From positions 538,016 through 602,015 of the forward strand of contig NW_022985170.1 in assembly GCF_010093535.1 (NCBI RefSeq): 64,000 nucleotides of DNA, in the 5' to 3' direction. Positions 1-12,081 of the stretch are shown in pieces. The notes below the pieces were generated by a model. The model searched no databases, had not been told where the DNA came from, and was given only the letters and a program-made list of their open reading frames with translations. Position numbers and translations under genes: made by a program. Every line of letters starts with the position of its first letter. Within the stretch, counting starts at the first letter, position 1. The DNA is from Lindgomyces ingoldianus. Its lineage: Eukaryota > Ascomycota > Dothideomycetes > Pleosporales > Lindgomycetaceae.

Positions 1-138
1 TACTCTTTCATCATCGGTCAAGTGTAGATTGACCAGTAGATTCTCACTTGACCACCAAGTTGAGTTATTGTAATAAGGGTTATCATTTTTAAATATATAG
101 GACTTGTTCTCAAGTTTGGATTTTGGTCGTCAGGCGGC

Positions 139-1060
139 TTAGGACTTTGGAGATATGGGTGAAAGTTTGAGCGGCTTTGAGCGTAGTGTATGGCGAAATA
201 GAAAATCTCCGTGGGCAAGCCAGGAATTTGCATTCCTTTTTAGCCAGCTGCCGCCGTCGATTACTGCCGCAATAGGAGAACTGATAATGCGACGAGATCC
301 ATTGCCGCCATCCTCATTAACACCATATCGCTTGACCGCAGACGCATTCTGGGTATTCTTGAGAATTACCTGGAATAACCATACAAACATATTCCCGTAG
401 GTTTATCGCGTTGTGGCACACAATTCACACCTGTACCCGGAACGTCCTATTACGCCGCCGTCGGCTCTCTCAACTCAGAAGCTAAATACCTTCCCAAACT
501 CAGAGATGGCACAAGGACGACCTTCCTCGTTGGCGAGAAGGAGAGTAGTATTCCTCGAAGTTCCTGGAATGTCTCTATCTTTCAATGTATCGCGACATCC
601 TTCCTGGATACACGACCTTCCTAGCTCATCGCACAAACGTTTAGGACGCAAAGGATGTTTGGTAAGAATAGGAGCTTGCCAGAATCTCGCTGCTCATAAT
701 GAGGAGTTTGTTCCCAGTAGCCTTCCAAAACCATGCTCGGCCTTCGCCAACATAACGGGTTACCCTCCTTCTGAAACCAGAGTTGAAATAGTTGAAACAA
801 CGTCTCTTCGCACTCTATATCTGCGTGTCCACCAAGAGCCTGCCATAGCAAGGCCAGATTCCGGAACTCGGATTCGCTGCTATCAAACTGTTCCAGCGCA
901 CCAATTTCCTCTCTCTTCCAAAATTGCGACCGTGAAATGGCGTGGACGAAGATATCCTTCCCATAGTTAGAGATATATTGCATCGGAATATCCTCGAGCA
1001 CTAACTCCCAGCCTTGAAGATGCGGTAAAACCTCACCACTCCCGTATATCTAGCTCTAGT
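139..1060 (-). pseudogene. Decayed coding-like fragments, unidentified
   Basis: Two open stretches on the minus strand, about 1060-621 and 390-139, look protein-like: mixed hydrophobic and charged residues, Trp-rich motifs such as ALLWQALGG and LFQLFQLWFQ. No single frame joins them, and a stop lies immediately upstream of the first. I do not recognise the family. They may be remains of a larger accessory gene that was broken by stops and frameshifts, or exons of a gene whose introns I cannot place. Confidence 0.22.
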
Positions 1061-1307
1061 AAATCGTCAACGGCAACCCACGCAGCTACGCCTTGGAGAC
1101 GATATGTCGAAGGTCCGGTCGATGTCCATAAGGCGCGCTCAAAAAAAAATGGTTGCACACACTAGTAAGTCATCAAGCATGTATCATCTCCACAGAGATT
1201 TTACGCAGTTTCGTAGACTTTCCTAGACTACCTAACCAAAACCGAACTAGTTTAAAGAGCAACAGGCTTCCTGGATTGAACAGGCGAAGTGATTGTCTTG
1301 CTTAGCT

Positions 1308-1850
1308 CTATTTCATTGGCAAGTAGCGCACCAAGAATGCCAAGGATGCTTCCCACCGCGGAGCTGATAGTGCTTGAGTCTCAACAGCTCCTATGATCTC
1401 TTCGCGACTATCTCCAGTTTCAAAGTCCGGGTCCAGGTTCTCGTTTTAATATTCGAATTCGCAGCAGCACTTGCCTGAAGCGGTTCACTGGCATGTGTCG
1501 AGAATTCATCATGGCTTAGAAGTTTGAGCTTCTCCTTCAGCCCATGTTGGTCTATGTCTGGGTTTAGCGTTGCAAATCTATTAGTCGGTTCCATTTTTCG
1601 GCCAAGACTTGCTCGAAGACATGTGGTATAAAGTCTAAGTCGCTCTCCACGTAGGTGGCTTCGATTAGAATGGTATGACCCTCAGACTCGTTCATTGCAT
1701 TAAGTTGCAACGGTTGAATCGTGCGGAGATCGAGGCATTTGATTGATTTGCAGAGGTCTATGCACAGAGCCAGGTTGAGATTGTGATGGGAAGAGCTTGT
1801 CGATATTTGGACAACTTCGCTAGGATTCCCTCAACCTTCACCCCCGAATC
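1308..1850 (-). pseudogene. Coding-like minus-strand segment with frame changes
   Basis: Minus-strand reading gives three consecutive protein-like stretches in different frames. About 1845-1575 contains motifs like SIKCLDLRTIQPLQLNA and ESDLDFIPHVFEQVLAEKW. About 1600-1440 contains LNPDIDQHGLKEKLKLLSHD. About 1435-1308 contains ETGDSREEIIGAVETQALS and ends in a stop at 1310-1308. The residue composition is that of a real protein, but I found no clean splice sites joining the stretches, so a frameshifted pseudogene is the simplest reading. Family not recognised. Confidence 0.28.
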
Positions 1851-4800
1851 GAAATTCGCCTAACGGAATTGATACCACTTCCATTTCCATAGAGATCCTC
1901 CGTACTTTGGCAGTGGGTGTATATTCTTTTTGTATAGACCATCTGTTTGCAGTAGTCACGCATGCCTCACACAATAGTCACTTGTTGCCAAGACTCACAC
2001 CTTTTTTTGCACATGTATAGACCCCTAGGTACACTCCTTTAGCAATTAATTCAGTTCCTCATGATTCCTGTGATCCCCCTAGCCTAAAAGCTTCACACCA
2101 CCTCTACGTAGGTGTCCGTTGGCTAAGAATATCTCCTAGGTCCTATTCATTCTGGACCTAAGGCTCACATTGGTTCTTACTTTGCAACCTTAGGCTTTGA
2201 AATTTTCCACTTGTAGGGCTTCTTAGTTCATAGACTGCTTCGTAAACCCTGACCTGTAGGCTTTCTTGGCTCAAAGACCTTCTTGGCGTATATATGTTTT
2301 AATCATAGACTTAATTTACTCATAGATCTTGTTAGATTATACTAGCGAAGAGGTCCGGGAGCATAATTTTAATATCTGTTAGCTTGTAGCCGCAGCCGAT
2401 TGCAGTTTTCGGAATTCAAAAGCAGGTCTTACCAAGAAGAATTCCTTACGTCTCCGGAGACCCTCTCAACTGATTCTACTCTTCCTAGTGTGCTCAATCT
2501 TGGATGAGTATGCACTAACTCACCTTCTACATGTTGGAGAATATAAATATTTGCAAGGGCGTCTTGGCCAATGCTACTCGCATGAATAAGCAGCCACATT
2601 GACCTTTCCGTCAGTTACAGAAAATCCATCTACAGGTCCGTATGATATGCTAAAGAATGTCCGATGAAATATGCAGCTGTACAGTGGCCTAGATTTGTAT
2701 TTTTTCCCCCCCCAAAAGCAGGAGTACCTCCTAAAATAGTTCAAATATCTTCCAAGCAATGCTTTAGCGAGGGGGGGTCGGTGAATATCGCGAGACTTCT
2801 CTTCTTGTGTCCTATCGTTCAATACCGCTATATCCCCGCTTAGTTACGACCAGGTCAAGATGCGGGAGTAAATGGGAGGCCATCGCCCTTGCCGTTACCG
2901 ATGAAGCGACCGAAGCTGCGACCTGTGGGTTTTTCATGGGCTCAGACAAATCGCGAGCATCTTACTGCTCTTCTTGGAACGACTTGGTTCCCTAACCCCT
3001 ATTTATATCAGCAAGGGTTCGTCCATCTTCTTGTGATCCTGGACAAAATCCAGGCCAATCTTCAACGAACCGTGGGCCGTCCTTCGATGAAACCTCGGCG
3101 GCGTTGATGTTGCGCTTCAAGTGACGAAGCATCTCAATTGGGGGAAGTTCAGTCAAGATCAGCTCCTCCTGTATGACTGCGGCCACCATTCAAAGTCTAG
3201 AGCCGTTGAGTGTCATAAGTGGGAAACACCTTCTTTGTCTCAGCATAGCAATCTTGGGCGTTGTTGTCATTGTCAGGCATACTGTCCCTAGGTATCGCCT
3301 CTGTGCTAGGGGTCTGTGATTCTAGATGAGCCGTATTACGTGCTCGCTGATTCCCTGGCTATTCTAATTCTCCTTCAGCCTTCCTCTTGTTGTTGTTCAC
3401 TGGATCTAATTTCCACGGCTTGACGTCACCAAGCTCATACTCCCAAGACGCTTCAGCTCGTCCTTTCAAGCTCTTCGTACGCATTCTACAAACCTTCCCT
3501 TAGCCCCTTGTCGTTCGTAAACGCGAATACTAATCCCTCCTTATCGTCCTATCCAAGGGTTGCTTCAAGCGCCTATGACTAAGGTTGGAATTGTATATTT
3601 GACCGATCCTTCAACACTCTATATCCGTAAAGCTAATGACCGTTTGAACACTGACAGTGGTGCGATGTTATGATCAGCAGTTCTAAACCATTGCCTGTGG
3701 CTTCGATGAATAGATGGTCGAGATAAAGAGTAAGCAGCAAGCGGAGGAGGCCAAAGTATGAAAAAGGAAGAGGTAGAGAGTGGAAGGGGGAAACATTAGA
3801 GAATGATGGGAGAGGGAAGGCAGTTTTAGATATTAGCAGAACCGGGAGAAATTTTGATGGGTGATCAAGTTGAGAGAATGCACCTCCTGATATCGGAGTA
3901 TGGATACACGGCGTAGAAGCCAGAGTAGGGAATTTGTGTGTGTATCCCACCATGAAAACACATATCAATGTCACGGAAGCATGCTGAATGTCTAGGTTCT
4001 TTATTTTGTCGTATTTCGTTAGCCCTCAGCATTATGCCAGAAAAGCAGATAGGACTGAGCTTGAAGGAAATCCAGCAAGCGTCTTAGATGACCAAATAAA
4101 ACCTGTAAATGCTGCTATGTAGCTTTAAGACTCTTGAGCCTTAGGAGTTGTCGACAGCTAGTAAAGGCAGATGCTGGTGTTGACATCATTTAGATCACTT
4201 GGGAGGCGTAGAGATTGACAGGGCCTCGTTCGTAGTCGAAAGGAGTACCACAAAGAAGGAGATGTGAGAGAAGGGAGCAGTAGAGGACAGACTGCTTTGC
4301 ACCGGCGATCCAGAAAAATAACAAGAGAGGGCACTGGCCATCTGCTCACCGCAGTCGCGATGGGTTGACGGCCCTTTGGCGGTGTGGCGAGACCCAATGT
4401 GAGAGGGAAGGGGAGACCCTCCCATCTGCCTGTTGTACAGGCACCCCCAACTCCACTCAACATCGAAGTTAAGTCTAGCGGTGCCATGATACCACGGTAA
4501 CTTGAGTAAAGTTTGCTCAACCGTATTGCATGCGGGGTTTCTTTGGCTAGGGAAGCAATAAGAGGGTCCTTGATCCACTCAGGGAGTAAAGAAAGGAGGA
4601 AAGAACTGAAAGAGAGCATAACCCTACTCCCTTGAAACTTCATGAGCCATATGGCCAACCCAAGCAAATGGACAAGGAGTGAACATCCCTCCGGCTTAGT
4701 GTTGAGCGGAGTAGCCATAGCATACACGCATATTACACAGGCCAGCTTTAGCTCCAAAAAAAATTGAACGCAATCCCTTTCTTGAGTAACTTCTTTCAGA

Positions 4801-7800
4801 TGGCTTATATCGATAACGCATTAGAGGAGGTTGAATTCTGAACCTACTGGAACTCTTGGCGCATACGCATGGTCGGTCTCGCGGGCTGACATAGCTTGCC
4901 GAGATATCAAATTGAGGACTTCTTCAAAAGCATATGCCATCATCTATAATCGAGCCAAGTACCCTCGTTGTGAGGGTGTGACAAGTATGCATGATCTCGT
5001 TGTTAATATTCTTCTCCAAGCTTTTGTAGTGCGGTCTTAACACGGTGGATCATCTACCTTGCGATGCGCTGGAAGGAAAATGCTATCAACAGTGTGGAAA
5101 GCTGCCGCCCCTCCCCGGGAACCATGCAGATCCGTTCGGAATAGCGACGAACTATAGGATTGAGGTTCTGCGCTTAGTGATTGGCAACATCTTCGGCAAT
5201 CTGATTACCAAGATGGGAAGAAGCATTTTGAAACTCGGCACACTTTGCGGCAACAGTCGGAATGATAACGGCATTGGTGGAATTTGAAGTCAAATTTTAT
5301 GCATGGGGATGTAGCAACGCATGTTAGCTATATCTTGGTCAGTGCATGGTCTTTGATATTGACGGGAGCTTGCCTATCGTCTCTGAAGTTTCGACTGCAA
5401 CGGTATGCTAGTTCCAGCCAGCAGACATTGAAGGTGGCTGCATATCCTGGAAGCAAAGAAGACTTAACTCGTATTTGGGCTGTAATAGTTGATTTTGTGT
5501 GGAACTTTTCAGATATTAGATGAGCAATCATGAATCGGTTCGAAACACCCTCAAATCAACCGACCAACCAACAGGTCGAGATCTTGAGATTCCATCATTG
5601 CTCGATGGGATTGGAGGTATAAGTCGTCTCTGGTTCAAGTAATGTCGTGGCTGCACTCAGGATCATCTCTTGCGGTAAAGATATCGCCGACTCGTTTCCC
5701 AAAAGACGTTCTGCGCTGGTGGTGGAGGTAGGCATGCATCGTCACATCGTCGTACTCGGGACGGCGTGCATATTTGTGGACCGAATCTCTCGGAATTTGC
5801 GAGGCTGCGGTGAGGCTCTAAGCCTCGTACAAAAGTTGGCGGTGAGAAGGGAGCATGATACTCCAAAAGTGGGGAAGACCCCTGTCGGACGGTCGCACCT
5901 GAACGAAGCGATGGTACCGTAGGGCTGTGCGAACTGACCAATATCAGCACAAATATCTAGCGAGTGGACGCCAAGAAAGGGACACTTAGAGGCGGACCAA
6001 AGCTGAGTAAACTCGTCCAATATTGGATAACTATGCTGCTCTTGGTACTGTAAGCTGAGCGACGGGCGCTAGAGGGGATGGCCAGCTACACGGGAGACAG
6101 GTCACAGATCGGAGCTTCGCTTTTTTCGCGATATGATGCTTCTTCCCGTGTCTATCGCACGATGAAGAATAGACAGATGCGAAATGTATTTACTAGCCTG
6201 ACACTCGTTCTTCGAGTGCAGGTGGCCTGACGTCGTTCATGCCGCCTTTTTCTTCTCTCCTGAGGTGTTGTGAAGAAAACCAAGGATTAACGCAACATGC
6301 ATTTCCGCGATGCACACGAAAGACAAGCTTCACAACGACCGGGATAACAGTCGTGTTTAACATTATTCATCAGCTTGAGATGAAGGGAACCTCTTGGTGT
6401 TAGAGAATTTGATTGGGCAAGCCAGCAGCCTTGGTGCATTTGTCAGGTGTGGTTTTTAAGCAAACCTTAACAAAGAAGGGAGCTGTCCACGAATGGGAAG
6501 CGGCAGCTCGGATTTTGGAGTTTGTAATCTGGGGATGACCCTGATTTTTGAAGACGTGATGTCGTCAGGGATCTGATTTGCGGCATGAGGGGCTTTTGGC
6601 TTTTGTAAACTGTTTCCCATGGCTGAACCCCGCTGTCGAGTCTCGACCAACACAATTTGACTCTCCCACAGAAACCGGGGGTTAAGTAATCACCGAGTAG
6701 CCGTGACTCGCTCTCCCTAGATGTTCGTCCGAGTGATAGAGTCATCCTCCGGGAAGTATCCGGCCATCGAAACTCTCTGGAGTTGGCCCGACTCCGGCAT
6801 TGTGTTATCGCGAGGCCACAATGCCGCTTCGACCGCCGCTGTTAGATCGAACTGCTGGCTGAACAGGGGTGAAGTGAACACAATACACAGGAGAATGGAT
6901 AGCTATGTGACTCTCAGCACGAAGGAGCCGGCTCAGCCAGCCTTGTGAAGAGTCAGAGCTGCTGAAAGGGCAGCGTCGCATCGCTATCCTAGAAAGGGTG
7001 ATTGAAGCGAGAGCGAGTGGTCAACGGTTTGGAATGCTGGCGCTGCCTCACGGTACGCCCGCAAATCGACGGTCGATGACACGGGTTCTCAAGCGGTCTG
7101 ATTCGTAGCGAGGAGGCTGAGACGCTCGACACCTCACCTCCCAGGCACCCAATATGCGCGAGGCAGCTCAATTTCGCCGTGGCACACCACGCAACAGTGC
7201 AGCACACACGTAGGAAGCGACGAGTGCAACGCGCACCCTTGCGACAAGCAAAACGGACACATGTAGAAACCAAGGGCGCGATGTCCACCCCGTACTATGT
7301 CTGTGATGCAGTTGCTTGACCTAGGAAGATCCGCGGAGAGCGTCCTGCTGCAGCATGCTGTATGATTCATCAAGAATTGCTCATTATTACAATTATCTCC
7401 ATGAGATGAGCACCAGAGTACCGCCAGGAAGGGTAGTTGCTGGCATTCGGCCGACGGACGGCGCGGCGGAGAAAGGATGTTAGAGCATGCGTTGATCCCT
7501 GTCGCTTGTGACCGCTTCCCTCCGACTCACCGCTCGGATTTTACAGACCATGCGGGTCGGCGTTTACTTGACCTTGTAATCATTCGGATCTGAGCAGAGA
7601 CATAAGACAAGCCGTCCCTCGCCGTTTGATGCCAACATCTCTCCAGTTACAGACCACCAAATAACAGAAGTCAAAGAAGAATATTTCTTGACATCGCTAT
7701 TACGACTTCGACTTTGAACAACAGCTGTACCAACCGAACACCCCTGCCCCGAGACCCTCCTTCTATTGGCCACCTACCAGAAGCCTCGCTCTGGACCAGT

Positions 7801-7859
7801 CACCAACCTTAAGAGTCACATCAGCCCAGGCAATAATATTTCTGCCTTCGACATAAAAA
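1851..7859. other. Gene-poor region, no supported gene
   Basis: Only short unconnected ORFs occur here. 2000-2400 is AT-rich and starts to look like mutated repeat DNA. On the minus strand 5531-4831 there are protein-like scraps (for example around 5280-5180) broken by stops, which could be an old pseudogene that I cannot name. I see no tRNA, no rRNA and no long repeat pair. The last ~150 bases before 7860 are C- and CA-rich, as expected for the 5' leader of the gene at 7965. Confidence 0.5.
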
Positions 7860-7964
7860 ATGCCTTCAACTTCGCACCTACGTTTACAAACAACCTTTGA
7901 GCCCATCTCTGCTGAGACCACACGCTCCTACTTTGTCTCATCACCACCGCAGAAGAAGCAGAAG

Positions 7965-8615
7965 ATGTCTCTCACACAGACCTACTACATCGCAGCCTCT
8001 GCCCGCTCAAAGCTTGGTAAGGAGGCCTGCAGAGCCGATCACGACCTCCGCCTCCTTGTTGGCCATGCCAACCTCCTCGACTCATTGATGCTTGAGCTCG
8101 CCGACGCAGAGAAGAAGCAGGAGGAGTGGTTCAACAACACTGTCCGCAAGGCCTCCAAGGCCGAGGAACCCCGACACATCCAATGGGTAGACACAATTGA
8201 GGAAGAACCCGAAGAGGAGGACGAAGAGTCAGAGTCAGATTCAGAATCAGACTTCTACGATGAGGATGGCGACTTCGACATGGTTGCTCCTCCACGACAA
8301 ATGGTGCAAGCACCAGTTCAAATCACGACCACTGAGGTTGAGGAGGATGACGATGAGGATTTCTATGAGGATTTGGAAGATGATGCAGACCTCGCTCTTA
8401 CTCGCGTGCCATCACAGTCACCACCCGAGCTGGTACACGACGAAGACTCGGACGACGAATCACCGCCAACATCACCACCTCAACCCACCATGGAGTTCTC
8501 GGAAAAGGAGGCTATGCTCACCACATCATTTTACGACAAGTCCGAGCAGCCTTCCTTATTCCAGGAAGACTACTTCATGCCTGAACGGACCGCTCCGCTG
8601 ATAGCAACTTGCTAG
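7965..8615 (+). CDS. Small acidic conserved fungal protein
   Basis: Intronless reading frame. The in-frame ATG at 7860 would add 35 residues, but the ATG at 7965 (MSLTQTYYIAASARSKL) is the more likely start because conserved-looking sequence begins there; it gives 216 aa. The N-terminal ~60 residues are helical and contain DHDLRLLVGHANLLDSLMLE, a motif I associate with a family of small fungal proteins, possibly the yeast ECM13/YJR115W group (weak recollection). The rest is very acidic: long Glu/Asp runs at about residues 80-105 and 140-160, then Pro/Ser-rich sequence, so it is probably disordered. No signal peptide or membrane segment. Function unknown. It stands alone, with gene-poor DNA on both sides. 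Confidence 0.72.
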   Translation: MSLTQTYYIAASARSKLGKEACRADHDLRLLVGHANLLDSLMLELADAEKKQEEWFNNTVRKASKAEEPRHIQWVDTIEEEPEEEDEESESDSESDFYDEDGDFDMVAPPRQMVQAPVQITTTEVEEDDDEDFYEDLEDDADLALTRVPSQSPPELVHDEDSDDESPPTSPPQPTMEFSEKEAMLTTSFYDKSEQPSLFQEDYFMPERTAPLIATC

Positions 8616-11600
8616 GCCAACTTCGACCTGCCAATTTGTCTTTTGCTATAGCACTTTCAGCAAGCCAGTCTTTTTTAGCATGGGGTTACGGATCATGATA
8701 TCACACAATTTTCTTTGGAGAGAATTTGGCACGAATGTTTGCATTGGAATCTACTGCGATAAACAGTCGCGATGAGCAATTGTTACTCTACTCTGGATGG
8801 AACGGAAGATCAGGATGTGAATTCACAGGTTTGAGATCTCCCGCTCAGCATAGTGGTCGAGACTCCCAAGATAGCTAGGAAATCAAACAAATGATCATTT
8901 CATCAAAGCAATGTTCCTTTTGCACCATCATGTGACACGGTGATCTCCCACATTTTTTTGCTTATGATATGAGCTGACCGCTTTTTGATCTGGGGTCTAG
9001 GCGAGGGGCGTTCCTTACCCCTGGTCGTGCAGCGCCGAGTTGTCTGGTCATCACCGCCCACAAGGCTGAGAGGTGGTACGTGCTTCACCGGCCGAAACAG
9101 GAGGCAGATTGGAAGTCATCCTCAAAGCTCACATCGAAATGCATTTCTCGCAACGCTCGTATAACACAGCCTGCTGTTGCGTGGACCGCAGCGACGACAA
9201 CGTATGCTTCCACGAATTGTCAAGAGATGCTGCCTTGGACAGTTCACGTAATCGACCTTCGTCCCGCGCGGTGCCGGTAACCTGAGAGATGCCTAGTTCG
9301 GCGTCCTCGTGGTCCACCGGACTCGGGCGCCTCTTTGCTCCGTCGTCCGCACAATGTCCTGTCTCTTGTCGCTGTTCCCATGACTTCAACATCCAGGCTA
9401 TCCGAGCGATAACGGAACGCGTGGAATCAATCACGCCGTGCAGCCATGCGCGATTACTCTCCTCACGGGTCTGGATGTTTCGCACCACGGGATTGCATTG
9501 CACAGCAATCTGTTCATGAGATTTGCGGAGTTGACTGCGATGCGGCGAGAGAGGCACAATGTTTGGTTGATGGATAATAAGCGGGGTTTAACCAATGCCC
9601 GAGCAAACAGCCGTAGTTTCAGAGCGTTGTCTTGTTTCGTTTCGCTCTGCCCCATCCTTTAGCAACTTTTTCGCTCGCCGAATGATCATGCGCATGAAAC
9701 AAGCAGCTTGTTGGCGGCGTGTGTTGAGCTGATGAGGGATCGAACCGAAAGGGGGAAATTGGTTTTGTTTCGCTATGCTGTCCTTCCTTCCTCCCCCTCT
9801 TTGAAATTATTGCGATAAGGCATTCACACTGACGATGAAGCATGACAGGTTGCCTCCCTCAGGCAGATTGCCTTGTTTGGCGGTATGATAGGTCGGCTGT
9901 TTTAGAGCGATTTGTTGACGCGGTCCGTTTCAACCCTTTCACCTGTTTGCTAAGGATGCGCATATCCTAAGGGCTTGTTCTATCATCTGGATGGCACGTT
10001 GGCGATTCCCATGTCTCTCCAGTATAATATGACTTGTACATGCCAATAGAAAGAGACGCCGTTGAAAAGTGTTGAACCGAACTTGATGTTGGAGAAGGTG
10101 CACTGGCATCATGAAATTCACTTGGCACCTTCTGTTAGAGCCGCAACCTCACCCGGCAAACACACGAACGGTAAAGTTATGATTACTGCGCAATGGCTTT
10201 TGATGGCGCTCAAGATTTGCCTGTAGTAGGTAAAAAGAAGGTGCGATGACAAAGAAGTAGCAATGTGTGGGCTTTCCTTATCTAGCTTTAACACGAAGAA
10301 TTTTGATTTCCTTATGGTATTCTCTAACCCCTCCTTCATTTTCCAACCATGAACCTCTTCTTTCTTCCAAGCATCTTGTCATGTCCACACAAGGTTTACC
10401 CTACCCACATACCCCTCTCTTGGCTCAGCGGAACGCGAAACTATTCTCTATTGCGTCGCTCCAACAAGGCGTAGCCAAAGGAAACTCTAAATTTTCCAAG
10501 CAACCTTTATAATGTAGACTAGATAAACCCAAAGCAGTTGCTGCTCAGACAGACTACCCTCTCGTCACTCTTGCATCAGTAAATAGCATGAAAGCCACCA
10601 TACTCACCAACCCACTATCGTCAATGCACTCATCCCTGACTCCAATAGTCCAATTACCAAGCCACTCATATCCATCTTACATCCATCTCACATCCATCTC
10701 ACATCAAAATCGACAGACATCACAAATCCACTTCCCATTTCGGTAACTGTATCCTTCACCCTTCTTCCGATGGGCCATACCTGTGAATTGGACTTTACAA
10801 TCAGCACCCCTAAACTCGAGGCTTCTCTCTCACTCAACCTGTCATCACTCATCACTTATCCGCTGTCATCCCCACCCTAGCGTTTGGTAACCGCGTTTGT
10901 CGCTTATCGATAAACACCTTGAAAACCTTTCATCACATCATCGCAAGCCAAACGCTAGATTCCGCACTTCGGCGTTGATGGACGTTGATTACTTTCCGAT
11001 ACCTGGTTCCTACCCTTTCTAGCAAAGAGTCTGCGGCAGCAGTAGTGGGAATATATTATCTATCCCATTGCGTGCGTGCCCGTTTGTCCGCCAGCGGGGC
11101 GGCGCAGTGTTCGTTATCACACCGGGCCCGATACGAGGCTTCCAGCTTAAGCGAATGTTGATCCCTTTCTCCCATGGCACAATATGCCTCGCATGCGCTA
11201 GTGCAGAACGTGGAGCGGGAACTCGGTGAACGCTCGCTCTTTCGCCGATGTCCAAATGCAGATGCGGTGGACGGGAAGAACAGCGAGATCATGCCGAGCA
11301 ACACCGAGGTCAATGAAAAAAGGTTATTCACGCTAATGTGGAGGGGAAAGGAAAAACAAACTTCAAAAGGTTGATTAAAACCAAGAAGTCATGCTTGGCC
11401 GCATGAAACAGTGTGTCGTGCACTCCCTATTCCCATCTCGCCTGGGGCCAGTCTCTACCCAACCTTCTTCGTTCTTTTCTGCACACGACCACAAAATCCC
11501 CTCACTCGCGCTGCACTCGCTTAGGCGGCCCGCTCGCTGGTTGAGCCAGCTAGGGAATAATTTTTTTTTCCCCTGGTGCAATTGATGCCAGCTGGGAGCA

Positions 11601-12081
11601 TCCCGATGTTCGGCATCGCGCTGTGGAGTGGGGCGTGCAGTACAGTTTGAGGAAACGAAAATCTCGGCGAGCGGCGGCTCATGCCCCTCGCGCAATTCTG
11701 CGACGGGGAAAGCGATCACGAATGGGGAAAAAATAATCTGTGGGAGGCGATATTAGCTGGGAGTATCCTTGAGGGAGCGACAGGTGTCTGGAGAAACGAG
11801 TGGAGAGGCTGCCTAGAGTTTGGGCTCTCTCATTTCGTTGTCGGGTTGTTTGGCACACCGCTCACAACAGATATTATGTGCTTTTCAATCTAATGCCCAG
11901 TGAGCAAACTAGTCGTGTACGTCCCTTCGTTGTACAAAGATACATCATTCTTGGAAATTTGGATTTGTTCTGCTCAGAGTTATCATTACTTAGTTATCAA
12001 CGACTCGTCAATTATCAAATATCAGTACAGTTATATCAGCAAATAATCCGCTTTCCTTATTTCATTTCCCCCTCCCAACTC
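8616..12081. other. Intergenic, no supported gene
   Basis: About 3.5 kb without a convincing gene. Opposing short ORFs overlap each other and have no recognisable motifs. The proximal part (8616-8900) is likely 3' UTR of the acidic protein. 11800-12081 is likely 3' UTR and downstream DNA of the convergent minus-strand gene ending at 12082. A short tandem repeat lies near 10670-10710. Confidence 0.45.
10671..10711. repeat. Short imperfect tandem repeat
   Basis: Three to four copies of an 11-nt unit, ATCCATCTCAC with small changes, follow each other. This is a simple microsatellite-like repeat in non-coding DNA. Confidence 0.6.

Noticed and set aside
4435..4510. Stretch resembling part of a bacterial-type 5S rRNA (GAAGTTAAG ... 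AGCGGTGCCATGATA)
   Set aside because: Only a short part is similar, the closing helix of a 5S molecule is not formed, and the flanks do not match a fungal nuclear 5S gene. Chance similarity or a very old relic; not annotated.
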